From: Paenibacillus taihuensis
Lineage (GTDB): Bacteria; Bacillota; Bacilli; Paenibacillales; Paenibacillaceae
Direction of reading: 5' to 3'
Length of the DNA: 64,000 bases
Assembly (NCBI RefSeq): GCF_003386535.1
Contig: NZ_QTTN01000006.1
Location: 124,001-188,000 of the forward strand
Shown here: positions 43,201 through 51,168 of the stretch, one piece after another
Layout of the letters: each line of letters opens with the position of its first letter
Position numbering within the stretch: position 1 is the first letter of the stretch
Made by a program: the position numbers and the translations under genes
Notes under the pieces: model-generated
What the model saw: the letters and a program-made list of their open reading frames with translations, nothing else
Told to the model about the DNA's origin: nothing
Database searches by the model: none

Positions 43201-44315
43201 GGCATTCCTCGCAGGCGGGCAAAGTGACGATCAGCCTGCCGGCAGGCAAAGACGGCCTTCTGCTGCCGGGAGATACGCTCGCGAAGCTGGGTAAAGGTGA
43301 CCTGATCGTACAAGGAACGGCAGGCACGGCGACAATTCACGCTTCTGCGCTTGCGGCCGCCGAGTCCTTGCTGCAAGCAGTTGGTCAAGGGGCGGAGCTT
43401 GTCATTTCCATCCGCACGCTTCCGGCGGAGCAAGGCGCGGCGCTTACGAATGCAGCGGGCGTGCCTGGCTTACAGCTTCGGCTGGTAGGCAGCGTGACAA
43501 GCGTTGCGTTCTCGGCGGTGGATAAGGACGGCAAGATCATCGAACTAGCAGGCAGCGGCGACATTCCGGGACAATTGACGCTGCACTATGATCCGAAGCA
43601 AGTGGATGACCGCCTGCTTGGCGCGTACCGTTATGATGAAGCGGCGAAGTCCTGGGTGTTCATCCCCGGCGCGATTGACCGGAACCGCCATCAAGCGAAT
43701 TGGGCTGGCAGCGCTTTAGTGCATGTGGCGCTGCTCCAATACGATAAAACGTATGAGGATGTCGCTGCCGCTCACTGGGGGAACGCGGCACTCAAGGTGA
43801 TGACAGCGCAGCATCTGGTTACAGGAACGTCAAGCACGGCATTTACGCCGGAAGCGAAGACGACTAGAGCTGAATTCGCTGCGATGCTATCCCGGCTGCT
43901 TGACTTGCACGCAGAGCACGAAGCGGCATTTACAGACGTTGCGTCGGACAGCTGGTATGCAGACAGCGTAGCAGCAGCAAGCGAGGCCGGGATCATTACG
44001 GGCTTTGGCAACGGCAGCTTCGATCCTGACGCTCCGATTACGCGAGAGCAAATTGCAGTCATGCTGATCCGGGCGTTTCACTACAAGATGCGAGCTTCTG
44101 CCGCAGACGGGCAACCGTCCGGCTCGCCGATTTCCTTTAAGGACGCGGCGAATATGTCAGATTGGGCCGCGGATGCAGTGGCGCAGGCGGCGGCGCTCGG
44201 CCTCATGAACGGGCAGAGCGGAGGAATGTTCGCTCCGAAGTCCGATGCGCTTCGCATCGAAACGGTGCAGTCGATTTACAACCTTTATTCGCTATTCAAC
44301 GAAGCAACCAATTAA
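37209..44315 (+). CDS. Secreted SLH-anchored multidomain glycosidase-like protein
   Basis: About 2370 residues. TTG 37209 is preferred to GTG 37200 because GGGGTGA lies five bases before it. A signal peptide (basic start, hydrophobic IAVWLTALIVFSSALPVFA) is followed by a beta-rich region and then an (alpha/alpha)6-like catalytic region (about 38315-39600) with FPLLYWVADSAPAMLEMARW and DNEGVQETSPW; the hydrolase family is not recognised. Next come three related LamG-like carbohydrate-binding repeats (39838-40350, 40977-41470, 42050-42540), four Big_2-like Ig domains, two fibronectin III domains (42553-43120), a stalk, and three SLH repeats (43750-44310; TTRAEFAAML in the first). SLH domains bind pyruvylated cell-wall polymer, so the enzyme sits on the cell surface. 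It heads the sensor-transporter locus and probably attacks a plant or microbial polysaccharide. Confidence 0.75.
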   Translation: MNRRFNKTIAVWLTALIVFSSALPVFASAAYASEPSQPETAGTFADSPQPGQIRIYAGADAGNSDTQGNRMVGSIVKERYLNQNFGSEAKIASQGDGVESFARYGWHKKVTKRVANGDAYFSYRIPIDPSTPAPLYVSMETIGETKLTAEGTTLLNTGNSGLGVQTPWEFTLDDPALWADGYVELKFEDADPSDGEGVNLFWLELGRSSAWRDRIKHIVWDTSAIVWQAGYYEGTASEFKGSANSLQLTSATTDVTTASSTGKLTFNWNQPAPAAGKKYYLLAGLIGGAGSHTFDMGSDGSVETTREASKERITDWDVTSYIKDGANSVQIQAAPGASYDFVSLVEVTDGSTSDNALKVVFKGNEMARNWTRLVNNTMFFHMDMMTEKSTGFIDSSLPNGIFPLLYWVADSAPAMLEMARWGYTDEAKQASLFRSAGNHYSGDNGAAGLVFATIAYLIKGDNYTGDYADKAWPIMKDGLDYYVEQIGNNPYHLIKGTGLETTNKGYGIYNNSIAYFVLLAGAEAAGKMGYTSEQASWLAAADSLADGIDNNLIAHDDISWLGHTIKKDTWRYSLNGEASDGSDAPWINAGWFGVGGQEELYYGYKAPADTRNHAVEDWREVTNNTLNYHSENFWEDWKLYGHNRGFGTDYGVLSERGGWPLLSMLMGDRMEMAKKNLQHIIWNSTDLNFANDNEGVQETSPWLLVREVNKSDHGIAEPNEIGNGGSNEDMNLVEYIVTLKNVRIMAGLDDSLEGTDNLAIVPRLPSSWDGVDVNGWSAHYRTDGGDIAQTKISYDYDIKPERAKLEISAEQAISGAKFRFGPFAKDAVIDAVIEDGTELNASRYEEQISGDSKWVWVEGDVGTASSVYEVQADLPHLSFSSDSQAADWSGWSSQAADSWTVDTEQGVLQGQSEDGDSFLNANVQQDLIYSSDVLLAQSSAAGLTFRTDETGTQGYDFVLDAAAGTEGELRLADRNGTVLYEQPMHVNVNRTYTLKVVASGPILMGYLDGTKVFHIIDSTYASGHAGLYVRGSAAFDNALALDSAASVSIPALESVSISSYKTNTLLMTQEKEIPVIATFDNGETLDVTHVPALRQYVISDPEVLEDTGSALKAGKVGSADVYAVVTINGVTKQSNTLHLNVEELSHAEIYFKNDATSLTLLVGQIAQVWPWAKLQDDKWWFLGYMPASMNIEYFSSDPSVASVTYDPADSDPENRSVLHALSAGTATITMAVTVNGITVVSPNSVSVTVIDPSQFTGFSDSFDDGNMDGWAQNGPGVWSVVDGKAQVNNLQPTGWDSWNIVDAQGGDFVYSGDVTFVSGSAAGLSFRTNETGTVGYDLILDKYDGVKLAGRPYRAFKTASASFADNQTYHVKVVAKGANIKVYLDGVLKLDYNETDYGYTFGQFGLFSFQSTVLFDNLLAETSFKLDQVTATLDSATLLRGGRTNVQLTGKLNTEEAADLSEAQIVYASSDEAVATVDQNGHITAVGAGSASISADVTLHGTTVHSNAAILYVSEDMERPILKQTVLTLASDQLNIGAEMQAVVSGTMTDDTAADLASADIVYASSNPSIAAVSAGGTVTAEGFGTAVITASVTLDGVTQLSNAANVTVAGTETFTEDFEDGDTTGWSPNGGMWSNAGDRMKVQYDTPNSWFDAWNIFNKKGQDFSYSADVKLISGNSAGISFRTNGSGSQGYDVIFSIFDGLKLAKRPYAVLASYTGFTKQTDRTYHIQVVAKGANMKVYLDDALAIDYTDNTYASGQFGLFAFQGTAEYDNLQVQPWDTELPVWVNGTLSASDVTSAGMKLQWSGAADENGLSQYRIYQNGAVIATVPASVTDYELAGLTANTAYDFKVEAKDEAGNWSTNGPTAHALTLQQQNEDLAAPAWEDGAALTASAVTQTSVQLQWSEAADDTGVEAYRVYRDGRLLSTVAGDTRQYPVTGLSAGSTYSFKVEAGDAAGNWSENSLILTVQTASAPVLPPVTASAKPLPDNLTAISEEQWHSSQAGKVTISLPAGKDGLLLPGDTLAKLGKGDLIVQGTAGTATIHASALAAAESLLQAVGQGAELVISIRTLPAEQGAALTNAAGVPGLQLRLVGSVTSVAFSAVDKDGKIIELAGSGDIPGQLTLHYDPKQVDDRLLGAYRYDEAAKSWVFIPGAIDRNRHQANWAGSALVHVALLQYDKTYEDVAAAHWGNAALKVMTAQHLVTGTSSTAFTPEAKTTRAEFAAMLSRLLDLHAEHEAAFTDVASDSWYADSVAAASEAGIITGFGNGSFDPDAPITREQIAVMLIRAFHYKMRASAADGQPSGSPISFKDAANMSDWAADAVAQAAALGLMNGQSGGMFAPKSDALRIETVQSIYNLYSLFNEATN

Positions 44316-44333
44316 ACAGAAGCCATATGCGAT

Positions 44334-44373
44334 GCTCCCTTCAGCGGTTCTGAGGGGAGCCATGCGCGTTTTT
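44334..44373 (+). terminator. Terminator or attenuator between SLH enzyme and kinase
   Basis: GCTCCCTTCAG (44334-44344) pairs with CTGAGGGGAGC (44350-44360); a short T-run follows after eight bases. It may lower read-through into the sensor kinase gene. Confidence 0.45.
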
Positions 44374-44386
44374 GGAGGGAAGGGCC

Positions 44387-46204
44387 ATGTTTTATTCTTT
44401 GCGGCAGCGGCTGCTCATCACGTTCATCGTACTGCTCATCATTCCCTTTACGGCGATGGTGCTCGTGCTTACGCAAATGTCCAATAAGGAGATCGGCAAC
44501 TCAATCGAGGAATCGACCTCCCAAACGATGGATCAGTATGCGTCCTTTGTGAACACGTTGACCAATCAGGTGGAAGACGTGGCCAATCAGGTATTGAGCA
44601 ACGATGTTACCCAGCAATGGATCGGCGGCCAGATGAACCCGAGCCTCCCGGAGAACAGGAAGGTTCTGCTGGATGCGGAGCTGCGCAAATTTCTGTCCTC
44701 CATCGCGCTTAACCATTCTTATATTTCGTCCATCACGCTGTTTGACAGTAACGGGGTAGCGGTAGGGATCAGCGATCAAACCTTCCGCGACGCTTCTTAC
44801 ATGAAGAGCGAATGGTACACGGCCTTCAAGCAGGAGGAGCGGCGATGGACGTCGGCCCATCTCGATAAATACCAGCCAAGCTCGCTGCAGCATGAGCAGG
44901 TGAACAGCCTCCTGTTCAATCTGGTGCACCTCAGCTCCTTCCAGAACATCGGTATTTTGAAGGTGAACGTGCTGTCCGAGGACATTCTGAAGCCGCTGCA
45001 GAAGATCAAATTCGGCGAGACGGGGCGCGTCTATTTGCTGGATGCGAAGGGGATGCCGGTGTTGAACCAGACGCTCCCGCCGGAGATGTCGGGCTTCTCG
45101 TCCGTATGGCCAGCTATTCAGGCCGATAAGCATTCCGGAGGCAAAATAATTGTAACCCCTTACAAAAAACGCCATCTCGTGCTCTACCGGAAGCTCCTCG
45201 GTTCCGATTGGGTCGTTATCGGCGAGGTACCCGAGTCGGAGCTGTTTCAAAAAATGACACGCGTCCAGCAGACGATGCTTGCGGTAGCAGGCGGTCTTCT
45301 CTTGCTTACGATTGCTGCGGCTTACTGGCTGTCCAAAAGTATCGCCAATCCGTTGTCACTCCTCGTCCAGTCGATGAAACTGGCGGAAAGAGGCGAGCTC
45401 GCCGCTGCGGAACGGCAAATTGTAGAGCGCATGCCGCGCAAACGAACGGAGGTCGGCTATGCGACCCGGGTGTTCCATGCGATGGTTACGCGGCTGCGGT
45501 TTCTCATTGAGACGGAGTTTCATGCGAACATGAGGCGCAAGGATGCGGAGTACAAGGCGCTTCTGATGCAGATTAATCCGCATTTTCTTTACAATACGCT
45601 CGAAGCGATCGGGAGCTTGTCTGCCCAGGGGCGAACAGACGATGTTGTGGACGTGACGGAATCGCTCGGTCAGATGCTTCGCTTCTCGTTGCGGACGGAT
45701 AACGATTTGGTCCAGCTGAAGGAGGAGCTGCGCTACATCCGCCACTATGTGTCGATTTTGCGCATTCGTTTCGGCAATCGTCTCGATATTGCCATCTCGG
45801 CGGAGACGGAGCTTGGGAACGAGTCGATCGTGAAGTTTATTTTTCAGCCGCTTGTAGAGAATGCGGTTAAATTCAGCCTGGAGAATGCCAGCACGGCACT
45901 CGTACGCGTAGGCGTCCGCGGCGAGGGAAAGGATCTGCTGATCCAGATTTCGGACAATGGCCCTGGTATGCCGCAAGAAATGATACAAGAGATTTACGCC
46001 CAAATGACGCAAGGGGAAATGTCGGACGTATTGGGCGCTTCGGGAAGAAGAATCGGCTTGCGCAACGTCCTTGCGCGCTGCCATCTGTATTATGGCGAAC
46101 GCTTGAAAGTCAGCATTCGTTCTTCTCCCGAGCATGGAACGGAAATTACTTTACAGATTCCGAGAAGCGAGGGCGAAGTGAATGTACAACGTATTGTTCG
46201 TTGA
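44387..46204 (+). CDS. YesM-type sensor histidine kinase
   Basis: A 605-residue membrane kinase: transmembrane helix LLITFIVLLIIPFTAMVLVL, an extracellular double-Cache-like sensor domain (~40-280), second helix MLAVAGGLLLLTIAAAYWL, HAMP (IANPLSLLVQSMKLAERGEL), a His_kinase domain with phospho-acceptor QINPHFLYNTLEAI (~395), and HATPase with PLVENAVKFSL, SDNGPGM and GRRIGLRNV. ATG 44387 follows GGAGGGAAGGG; the TTG at 44372 is too early. It overlaps the response regulator gene by 23 bases. YesM kinases beside CUT1 transporters sense extracellular sugars, often together with the binding protein. Confidence 0.9.
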   Translation: MFYSLRQRLLITFIVLLIIPFTAMVLVLTQMSNKEIGNSIEESTSQTMDQYASFVNTLTNQVEDVANQVLSNDVTQQWIGGQMNPSLPENRKVLLDAELRKFLSSIALNHSYISSITLFDSNGVAVGISDQTFRDASYMKSEWYTAFKQEERRWTSAHLDKYQPSSLQHEQVNSLLFNLVHLSSFQNIGILKVNVLSEDILKPLQKIKFGETGRVYLLDAKGMPVLNQTLPPEMSGFSSVWPAIQADKHSGGKIIVTPYKKRHLVLYRKLLGSDWVVIGEVPESELFQKMTRVQQTMLAVAGGLLLLTIAAAYWLSKSIANPLSLLVQSMKLAERGELAAAERQIVERMPRKRTEVGYATRVFHAMVTRLRFLIETEFHANMRRKDAEYKALLMQINPHFLYNTLEAIGSLSAQGRTDDVVDVTESLGQMLRFSLRTDNDLVQLKEELRYIRHYVSILRIRFGNRLDIAISAETELGNESIVKFIFQPLVENAVKFSLENASTALVRVGVRGEGKDLLIQISDNGPGMPQEMIQEIYAQMTQGEMSDVLGASGRRIGLRNVLARCHLYYGERLKVSIRSSPEHGTEITLQIPRSEGEVNVQRIVR

Positions 46205-47807
46205 TGACGAACAGGAAATTCGCACGGGATTGAGACTCAAAATGGATTGGAGCGGCCTTGGCTTTCAAGTGGCGGGCGAGGCCAACAACGGTCAGGAAGC
46301 GCTCGATCGGCTGGACGAGAGCGACTATCATCTCATGATTACCGACATCAAGATGCCGGTCATGGGCGGGCTGGAGCTGCTTAAGCGAGCCTCGGCGAAG
46401 TTCCCTTACTTGAAAGTGATTGTATTGTCGGGGTTCGACGATTTTCACTTCGTGAAAGCAGCGCTGCAATGCGGAGCCCGCGATTATTTGCTGAAGCCGG
46501 TCGTTCGCAGCGAACTGAGGGAAATCATCGAGAAGATTCGTGGCGAGTTGGATGAAGAGATCGTGAAAGAGTGGGAGCATCGGGACGTGCAGCGGCAGCT
46601 GCAGCAATCGATGTCCGCGGCCAAAGAGCAGCTGATGCTCGCGCTTATAAGCGACGAAGGCGAGGATCATCTGCTGCCGCTGCGCAGTGATATTGCGACC
46701 CTTCAGTTCAAGCCGTTCTCCCGGGATAACGTCCGGCTGCGGTTTCTGTGCGTCGAGATGCGGCTTCCGGAGGGACGGGTGGCGGAGGCGGAAGGAAGCC
46801 GCGGGCTGCTTCGGCTTGCCTTTCAGATGGTATGCCGCGAAATAGCGCAGCACGATGCGTTCGAGGAGCATGTCTTTGCCTTTCATCATCCGAGCTACCC
46901 GAACATGATGCATTATTTGCTATTTACGGATACCGAAGAGCAGGAGGAGCGGGTGCTTTCGGCGCTTATTGCGCAAATTCATGCTTCGCTGCATGGCCAT
47001 CTCCGGGTAGAGACGGTCATTGCCGTCGGGGATGCTGTGCGTGAATTGACCGCCGTCAGGCAGGCATTCGTCTCCTCCTTTGTGAAGTGGAGCAGGAGCC
47101 AGGCTGGAGCAGTGACACAGACGATTATGGTAAAGCCTGGGGCAAACACCTCGGACCCGCTGCAGCCGGAGCTGGAGAAGCGCCTCCTGCTTCTGCTGGA
47201 TGAAGGGGAGTTGGAACGGTTCGTTCAAGCGATTGCGCTTCCGCTGCAGATGTGTGGCATTTCCTTGCAGGAGATCCATTCCTTCATGCTGCGTGTCGTC
47301 TTTATTTTGCATCAGGCGCTAACGAAGAACGGGCTTGAGCTGGAGCAAACGCAGGATTGGCTCTTCCCCATCACGCAATGGAAGTTCACGACGCCGCAAG
47401 CCGCTGCTGAATACCTGGAGGAGCTCGCTTCCTTTGCGATCGCAAGAATGAAGCGGTCTCGGACAAGCGGGGGCGCAGCCGTCGTCGAGACGGTACGCCA
47501 ATATATCGATTCGCAATATATGAACGAAATCAGCCTATCGATGCTGGCAGACCGCTTTCATATCAATACAACGTATTTGTCCGAGCTGTTCAAGAAGCAG
47601 ATCGGCACGACATTCAGCGATTATTTGATCCAGGTCCGCATCGGCAAAGCGGAGGAGCTGCTGGCCGATCCGAATTTGCGCCTGGCCGATATTGCGGAGC
47701 TGGTCGGGTTCGCGAACTCCAGCTACTTGAGCAGCGTCTTCAAGAAAATGTATGGGGTCAGTCCGAATGAATACAGGAACCGGAGCATAGGCGCGCCAAC
47801 CCGATAA
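46182..47807 (+). CDS. YesN-type response regulator, AraC family
   Basis: A 541-residue regulator: receiver domain with VDDEQEIRTGL, acceptor aspartate in MITDIKMPVMGG (~53), VLSGFDDF and the lysine in YLLKPV; a long middle region; and a C-terminal AraC HTH pair (VRQYIDSQYMNEISLSMLAD, then ADIAELVGFANSSYLSSVFK and YGVSPNEYRN). ATG 46182 lies inside the kinase gene. It is the partner of the YesM kinase and the likely activator of the transporter and enzyme genes of this locus, probably acting at the ~110-base gap before the binding protein gene. Confidence 0.9.
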   Translation: MYNVLFVDDEQEIRTGLRLKMDWSGLGFQVAGEANNGQEALDRLDESDYHLMITDIKMPVMGGLELLKRASAKFPYLKVIVLSGFDDFHFVKAALQCGARDYLLKPVVRSELREIIEKIRGELDEEIVKEWEHRDVQRQLQQSMSAAKEQLMLALISDEGEDHLLPLRSDIATLQFKPFSRDNVRLRFLCVEMRLPEGRVAEAEGSRGLLRLAFQMVCREIAQHDAFEEHVFAFHHPSYPNMMHYLLFTDTEEQEERVLSALIAQIHASLHGHLRVETVIAVGDAVRELTAVRQAFVSSFVKWSRSQAGAVTQTIMVKPGANTSDPLQPELEKRLLLLLDEGELERFVQAIALPLQMCGISLQEIHSFMLRVVFILHQALTKNGLELEQTQDWLFPITQWKFTTPQAAAEYLEELASFAIARMKRSRTSGGAAVVETVRQYIDSQYMNEISLSMLADRFHINTTYLSELFKKQIGTTFSDYLIQVRIGKAEELLADPNLRLADIAELVGFANSSYLSSVFKKMYGVSPNEYRNRSIGAPTR

Positions 47808-47917
47808 TTTTGTATGCAATTAACCTAAACGATTGAATTCTGCTGCTCGGCCAGCGATGGTAACATGAACTTGCGAGCATAACATAAGAGTTTACGAAAG
47901 GTAGGGTCATAGGGCAA

Positions 47918-49297
47918 ATGAAAAAAGTTGCGGGTCTACTTCTTACGGCGGCAGTGAGCATGAGCCTGGTCGGCTGCGGCTCCGACAATGAAACAAACGG
48001 CGGGAAAGCATCGAATAATACGGCGGCATCCGCCGATGCAAGCACGAATGCAAATGCAGGTACGGCTGTGAATGCGAATGATACGGCGAACGCGGAGCCG
48101 GTGGAGCTGAGCTTCTGGCGGCATGATTTCGCGCCGGAGGCCGATTCCTTGAAGAAGCGAATCGCTTCTTTCGAAGAGAAGTATCCGAACATTAAGGTGA
48201 AGATGGAGCTGATCCCGAACGATCAGTACGAGACAAAAATCCGTACATCGCTCGCGGGCGGAAATCCGCCGGACATTATGGCGCTTGACGGGCCGACGCT
48301 GGCTTCTTACGCACATCAAGGCGCGCTGCTGCCGCTTGATGATTACATGAACAAGGACGGCAACAAAGACGATATTGCGAAGCCGGTGCTGGAGAGCTTG
48401 ACGTATAACGGTAAGATTTACGCCGCTCCGAATAATGACGCGAGTCTGGCGATGTTCTACAACAAGAAGATGTTCAAGGCGAAGGGTATCGCGCTTCCTT
48501 CCAAGAACCCTGACGAGGCATGGACGTGGGAGCAGGTGCTCGATGCGGCCAAGAAGCTGAATGATCCGGCAAAGGGCGTATATGGCTGGAATCCGACGCC
48601 ATGGGGCTTCGCCGGTCATGAAGGCGCTCCGTTCTCGGAAATGACGTTTCTATGGCAAGCCGGCGGCGACGTGCTGAGCCCGGATGCGAAGACAGCGAAG
48701 GGCTTTCTGGATTCCGACGCGAACAAGAATGCGCTGAAATTCTGGAGGTCTCTGTATAACAGCGAGAAGGTCGCTCCGAAGGAGCTTCCGCAGGATGCGT
48801 TCGCTAACGGCAAAGTGGCGATCCACGTTGACGGACCGTGGGCGTTCGGCAGCCTGGCTGCGAATTTCCCGAACTTCAAACTTGGCGAAGATTACGACGT
48901 CGCTCCGCTGTGGAAAGAAGCGAAGCAGGTGACGCCGAACGGAAGCTGGAATATGGCTATTACGGCGAAATCGAAGCATCCTGAAGAAGCTTGGTTGTTT
49001 TTAAACTGGGTTACCGGTGTGGAAGGGGCCAAGGAATGGTATAAGGATACGAAAAATCTGCCTGCCCGGTTGTCCACAGCGGAAGCCTTCGCAGAACTGA
49101 AGGAGTATCCGATGAACATTTTCGTACAGCAATCCGCCAACTTTGCTCATCCTCGTCCGGTCACGCCTGCTTACCCGGCGGTCAGCGAGGCAGTCCGGCT
49201 CCTGTTTGAGGATGTTGGTCTTGGCGATGCCAACATCGACGATGCATTAGCCAAAGCTGTAGATAAGATCGACAACGCGATTGCGCAGGTAAAGTAA
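47918..49297 (+). CDS. Sugar ABC transporter substrate-binding lipoprotein (CUT1)
   Basis: A 459-residue lipoprotein. The signal peptide ends in lipobox LVGC (lipidated Cys20) followed by a low-complexity N/A/T linker, then a family 1 solute-binding fold: VELSFWRHDFAPEADSLKKR, GNPPDIMALDGPTLASYA, AAPNNDASLAMFYNKKMF and a conserved W-rich second lobe. Anchored outside the membrane, it binds the oligosaccharide and delivers it to the two permeases downstream. A stem-loop follows the stop, as is common where the binding protein is needed in excess. Confidence 0.88.
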   Translation: MKKVAGLLLTAAVSMSLVGCGSDNETNGGKASNNTAASADASTNANAGTAVNANDTANAEPVELSFWRHDFAPEADSLKKRIASFEEKYPNIKVKMELIPNDQYETKIRTSLAGGNPPDIMALDGPTLASYAHQGALLPLDDYMNKDGNKDDIAKPVLESLTYNGKIYAAPNNDASLAMFYNKKMFKAKGIALPSKNPDEAWTWEQVLDAAKKLNDPAKGVYGWNPTPWGFAGHEGAPFSEMTFLWQAGGDVLSPDAKTAKGFLDSDANKNALKFWRSLYNSEKVAPKELPQDAFANGKVAIHVDGPWAFGSLAANFPNFKLGEDYDVAPLWKEAKQVTPNGSWNMAITAKSKHPEEAWLFLNWVTGVEGAKEWYKDTKNLPARLSTAEAFAELKEYPMNIFVQQSANFAHPRPVTPAYPAVSEAVRLLFEDVGLGDANIDDALAKAVDKIDNAIAQVK

Positions 49298-49312
49298 TCG
49301 TTCATAGCTGGT

Positions 49313-49356
49313 GCACGAAGGGAGAGGGGGTGCATAAGCTCCGTCTCCCTTTGTGC
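49313..49356 (+). promoter_or_regulatory. Stem-loop between binding protein and permease genes
   Basis: GCACGAAGGGAGA (49313-49325) pairs end to end (one G-T) with TCTCCCTTTGTGC (49344-49356). No T-run, so it more likely stabilises the upstream message or partly blocks read-through, raising binding protein over permease. It covers the GTG at 49353, supporting the later start at 49392. Confidence 0.55.
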
Positions 49357-49391
49357 TGTCTATTTCATTCGTTATGTGGGGAGGGACAGTC

Positions 49392-50285
49392 GTGAGAGGA
49401 TACAAATCGGGGATCTATGACAAGCAGGAGATGCGAGCGGCGTTCCTGTTCATTCTGCCCGCGCTGCTGCTGCTCATATTGTTTATCTTCTATCCGATGG
49501 CGCGCGCGCTTCTCATCAGCTTCCAAAATTATAATTTGATTTCCGCAAATACAAGTCCAGCGGGGCTTGCCAATTACCGGCAGTTGTTCGAGGACTCATC
49601 CTTTCTGGAGAGTCTGGGCCACTCGTTTTATTTTGCCGCTGTCGTCATTCCGCTGCAAACGGTAATCGCACTCGGTCTCGCCCTGCTCGTCCGCCGCGTA
49701 TTTCGGGGCGTCGGCCTATTCCGGACGGTCTACTTTCTGCCGGTAGTCGTGTCGTTCGCGATTGCGTCTACCATATTCAAGCTTATTTACAACAAAGACT
49801 ACGGCATGCTGAACGTCTTGTTGAGGGGACTCGGACTGCCTGCGTGGGATTTTCTGTCCAATCCGGACATATCCATGATCGGCATCATTATTTTGTGTAT
49901 CTGGAAAGCAATGGGCTTCTTTATGATCGTATTTCTCGCCGGCTTGAACAACATTCCCGATTCGCTCTATGAAGCCGCGCATGTGGATGGCGCTGGAGCG
50001 GTTCAGCAGTTCTTCAAGGTGACGCTTCCGCTTCTGAAGCGTACAACGGCCTTTGTCATTATTATTACGACAATGGATGCACTCAAGATATTCGTTCCGA
50101 TCTACATCACGACTAGCGGAGGCCCGGCGCAATCCACCAGCACCGTCGTTTTCTACATCTACGAGACGGCGTTCAAGCAAATGAATATGGGGTACGCATC
50201 GGCTGCTGCCTTCGTCTTATTCGCTATCGTGCTTGTCATCTCCGTTATTCAGCTTAGATTGTTCCGAACGGATGTAGAATACTAG
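49392..50285 (+). CDS. Sugar ABC transporter permease (MalF/UgpA type)
   Basis: A 297-residue membrane protein with about six helices (AAFLFILPALLLLILFIFYP at the start) and the inner-membrane-component signature EAAHVDGAGAVQQFFKVTLP, the EAA loop that docks the ATPase. Start GTG 49392 is used because GGGGAGGG precedes it; the earlier GTG at 49353 lies within a stem-loop. It works with the 50316 permease. No ATPase gene is present, so a shared MsmX-type ATPase elsewhere presumably powers it, as in other CUT1 systems of Bacillota. Confidence 0.88.
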   Translation: MRGYKSGIYDKQEMRAAFLFILPALLLLILFIFYPMARALLISFQNYNLISANTSPAGLANYRQLFEDSSFLESLGHSFYFAAVVIPLQTVIALGLALLVRRVFRGVGLFRTVYFLPVVVSFAIASTIFKLIYNKDYGMLNVLLRGLGLPAWDFLSNPDISMIGIIILCIWKAMGFFMIVFLAGLNNIPDSLYEAAHVDGAGAVQQFFKVTLPLLKRTTAFVIIITTMDALKIFVPIYITTSGGPAQSTSTVVFYIYETAFKQMNMGYASAAAFVLFAIVLVISVIQLRLFRTDVEY

Positions 50286-50315
50286 TCCGATTGCGTATTA
50301 GAAGGAGGGACGGGT

Positions 50316-51161
50316 ATGAGAAAGAATCGGATCGGCATTCTCGCCGTTCAATATGTTGTCATGACACTTATCGCCTTACTGGTCATTTTTCCGGTGTATT
50401 GGATGATTATGAGCTCATTCCGCACGCATGAGGAAATATTCAAATACAGCACCTTAAGCTGGCAGCTGTTCTTTCCTGTCAAGTGGACGCTCGTCAACTA
50501 CAAAGAAATTTTCATGGACGATTCAAAGCCGTTCGGCAGATATATGCTGAATACGTTGCTCGTGGCGGTTATCGTCACCTTCCTGGGGCTGATCGTCAAT
50601 TCGCTCGCCGCTTTCGCGTTCGCCAAGCTGCGCTTTCCGTTCAAGAAGACATTGATCGTGATCTTCCTCTCCTCGCTCGTCATTCCTTATGAGGTCATCA
50701 TGATCCCACAGTATTTGCTGATCGGCGACTTGCACTGGATGAACGATTACAAAGCGCTGATCGTGCCGCAGATCGTCTGGGTATTCGGCATCTTCATGCT
50801 GATCCAGTTTTTTGCGGACATTCCGAGAGATATATTGGACGCTGCGAAGATAGACGGCGCTGGCTGGCTGCGCATCTATTCCAAGATCGTGCTGCAGACG
50901 GCCGTTCCGGCGCTGATTACGCTCGGCTTGATGACGTTCCTGAACCAGTGGGATTCGTTCCTATGGCCGCTTGTCGTCATTAACGAGGAGAAGAAGCAGG
51001 TCATTCAAGTGGCGATTTCATCGTTTCAATCCCTTCGGAATATATCGTGGGGGAAGGTGCTGGCTGCTACGACGATCAGCTCCGTACCGATTCTCGGCGT
51101 CTTTCTCCTGCTGCAAAAATATTACGTGCAAGGCATTACGATGTCCGGCGTGAAAGGATGA
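50316..51161 (+). CDS. Sugar ABC transporter permease (MalG/UgpE type)
   Basis: A 281-residue permease with six helices (YVVMTLIALLVIFPVYWMIM at the start), the MalG-type SSFRTHEEIF loop and the EAA-like loop DILDAAKIDGAGWLRIYSKI. AAGGAGGGA precedes ATG 50316. Second half of the membrane channel of the CUT1 importer. The next gene follows after seven bases. Confidence 0.88.
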   Translation: MRKNRIGILAVQYVVMTLIALLVIFPVYWMIMSSFRTHEEIFKYSTLSWQLFFPVKWTLVNYKEIFMDDSKPFGRYMLNTLLVAVIVTFLGLIVNSLAAFAFAKLRFPFKKTLIVIFLSSLVIPYEVIMIPQYLLIGDLHWMNDYKALIVPQIVWVFGIFMLIQFFADIPRDILDAAKIDGAGWLRIYSKIVLQTAVPALITLGLMTFLNQWDSFLWPLVVINEEKKQVIQVAISSFQSLRNISWGKVLAATTISSVPILGVFLLLQKYYVQGITMSGVKG

Positions 51162-51168
51162 CAGCTCC

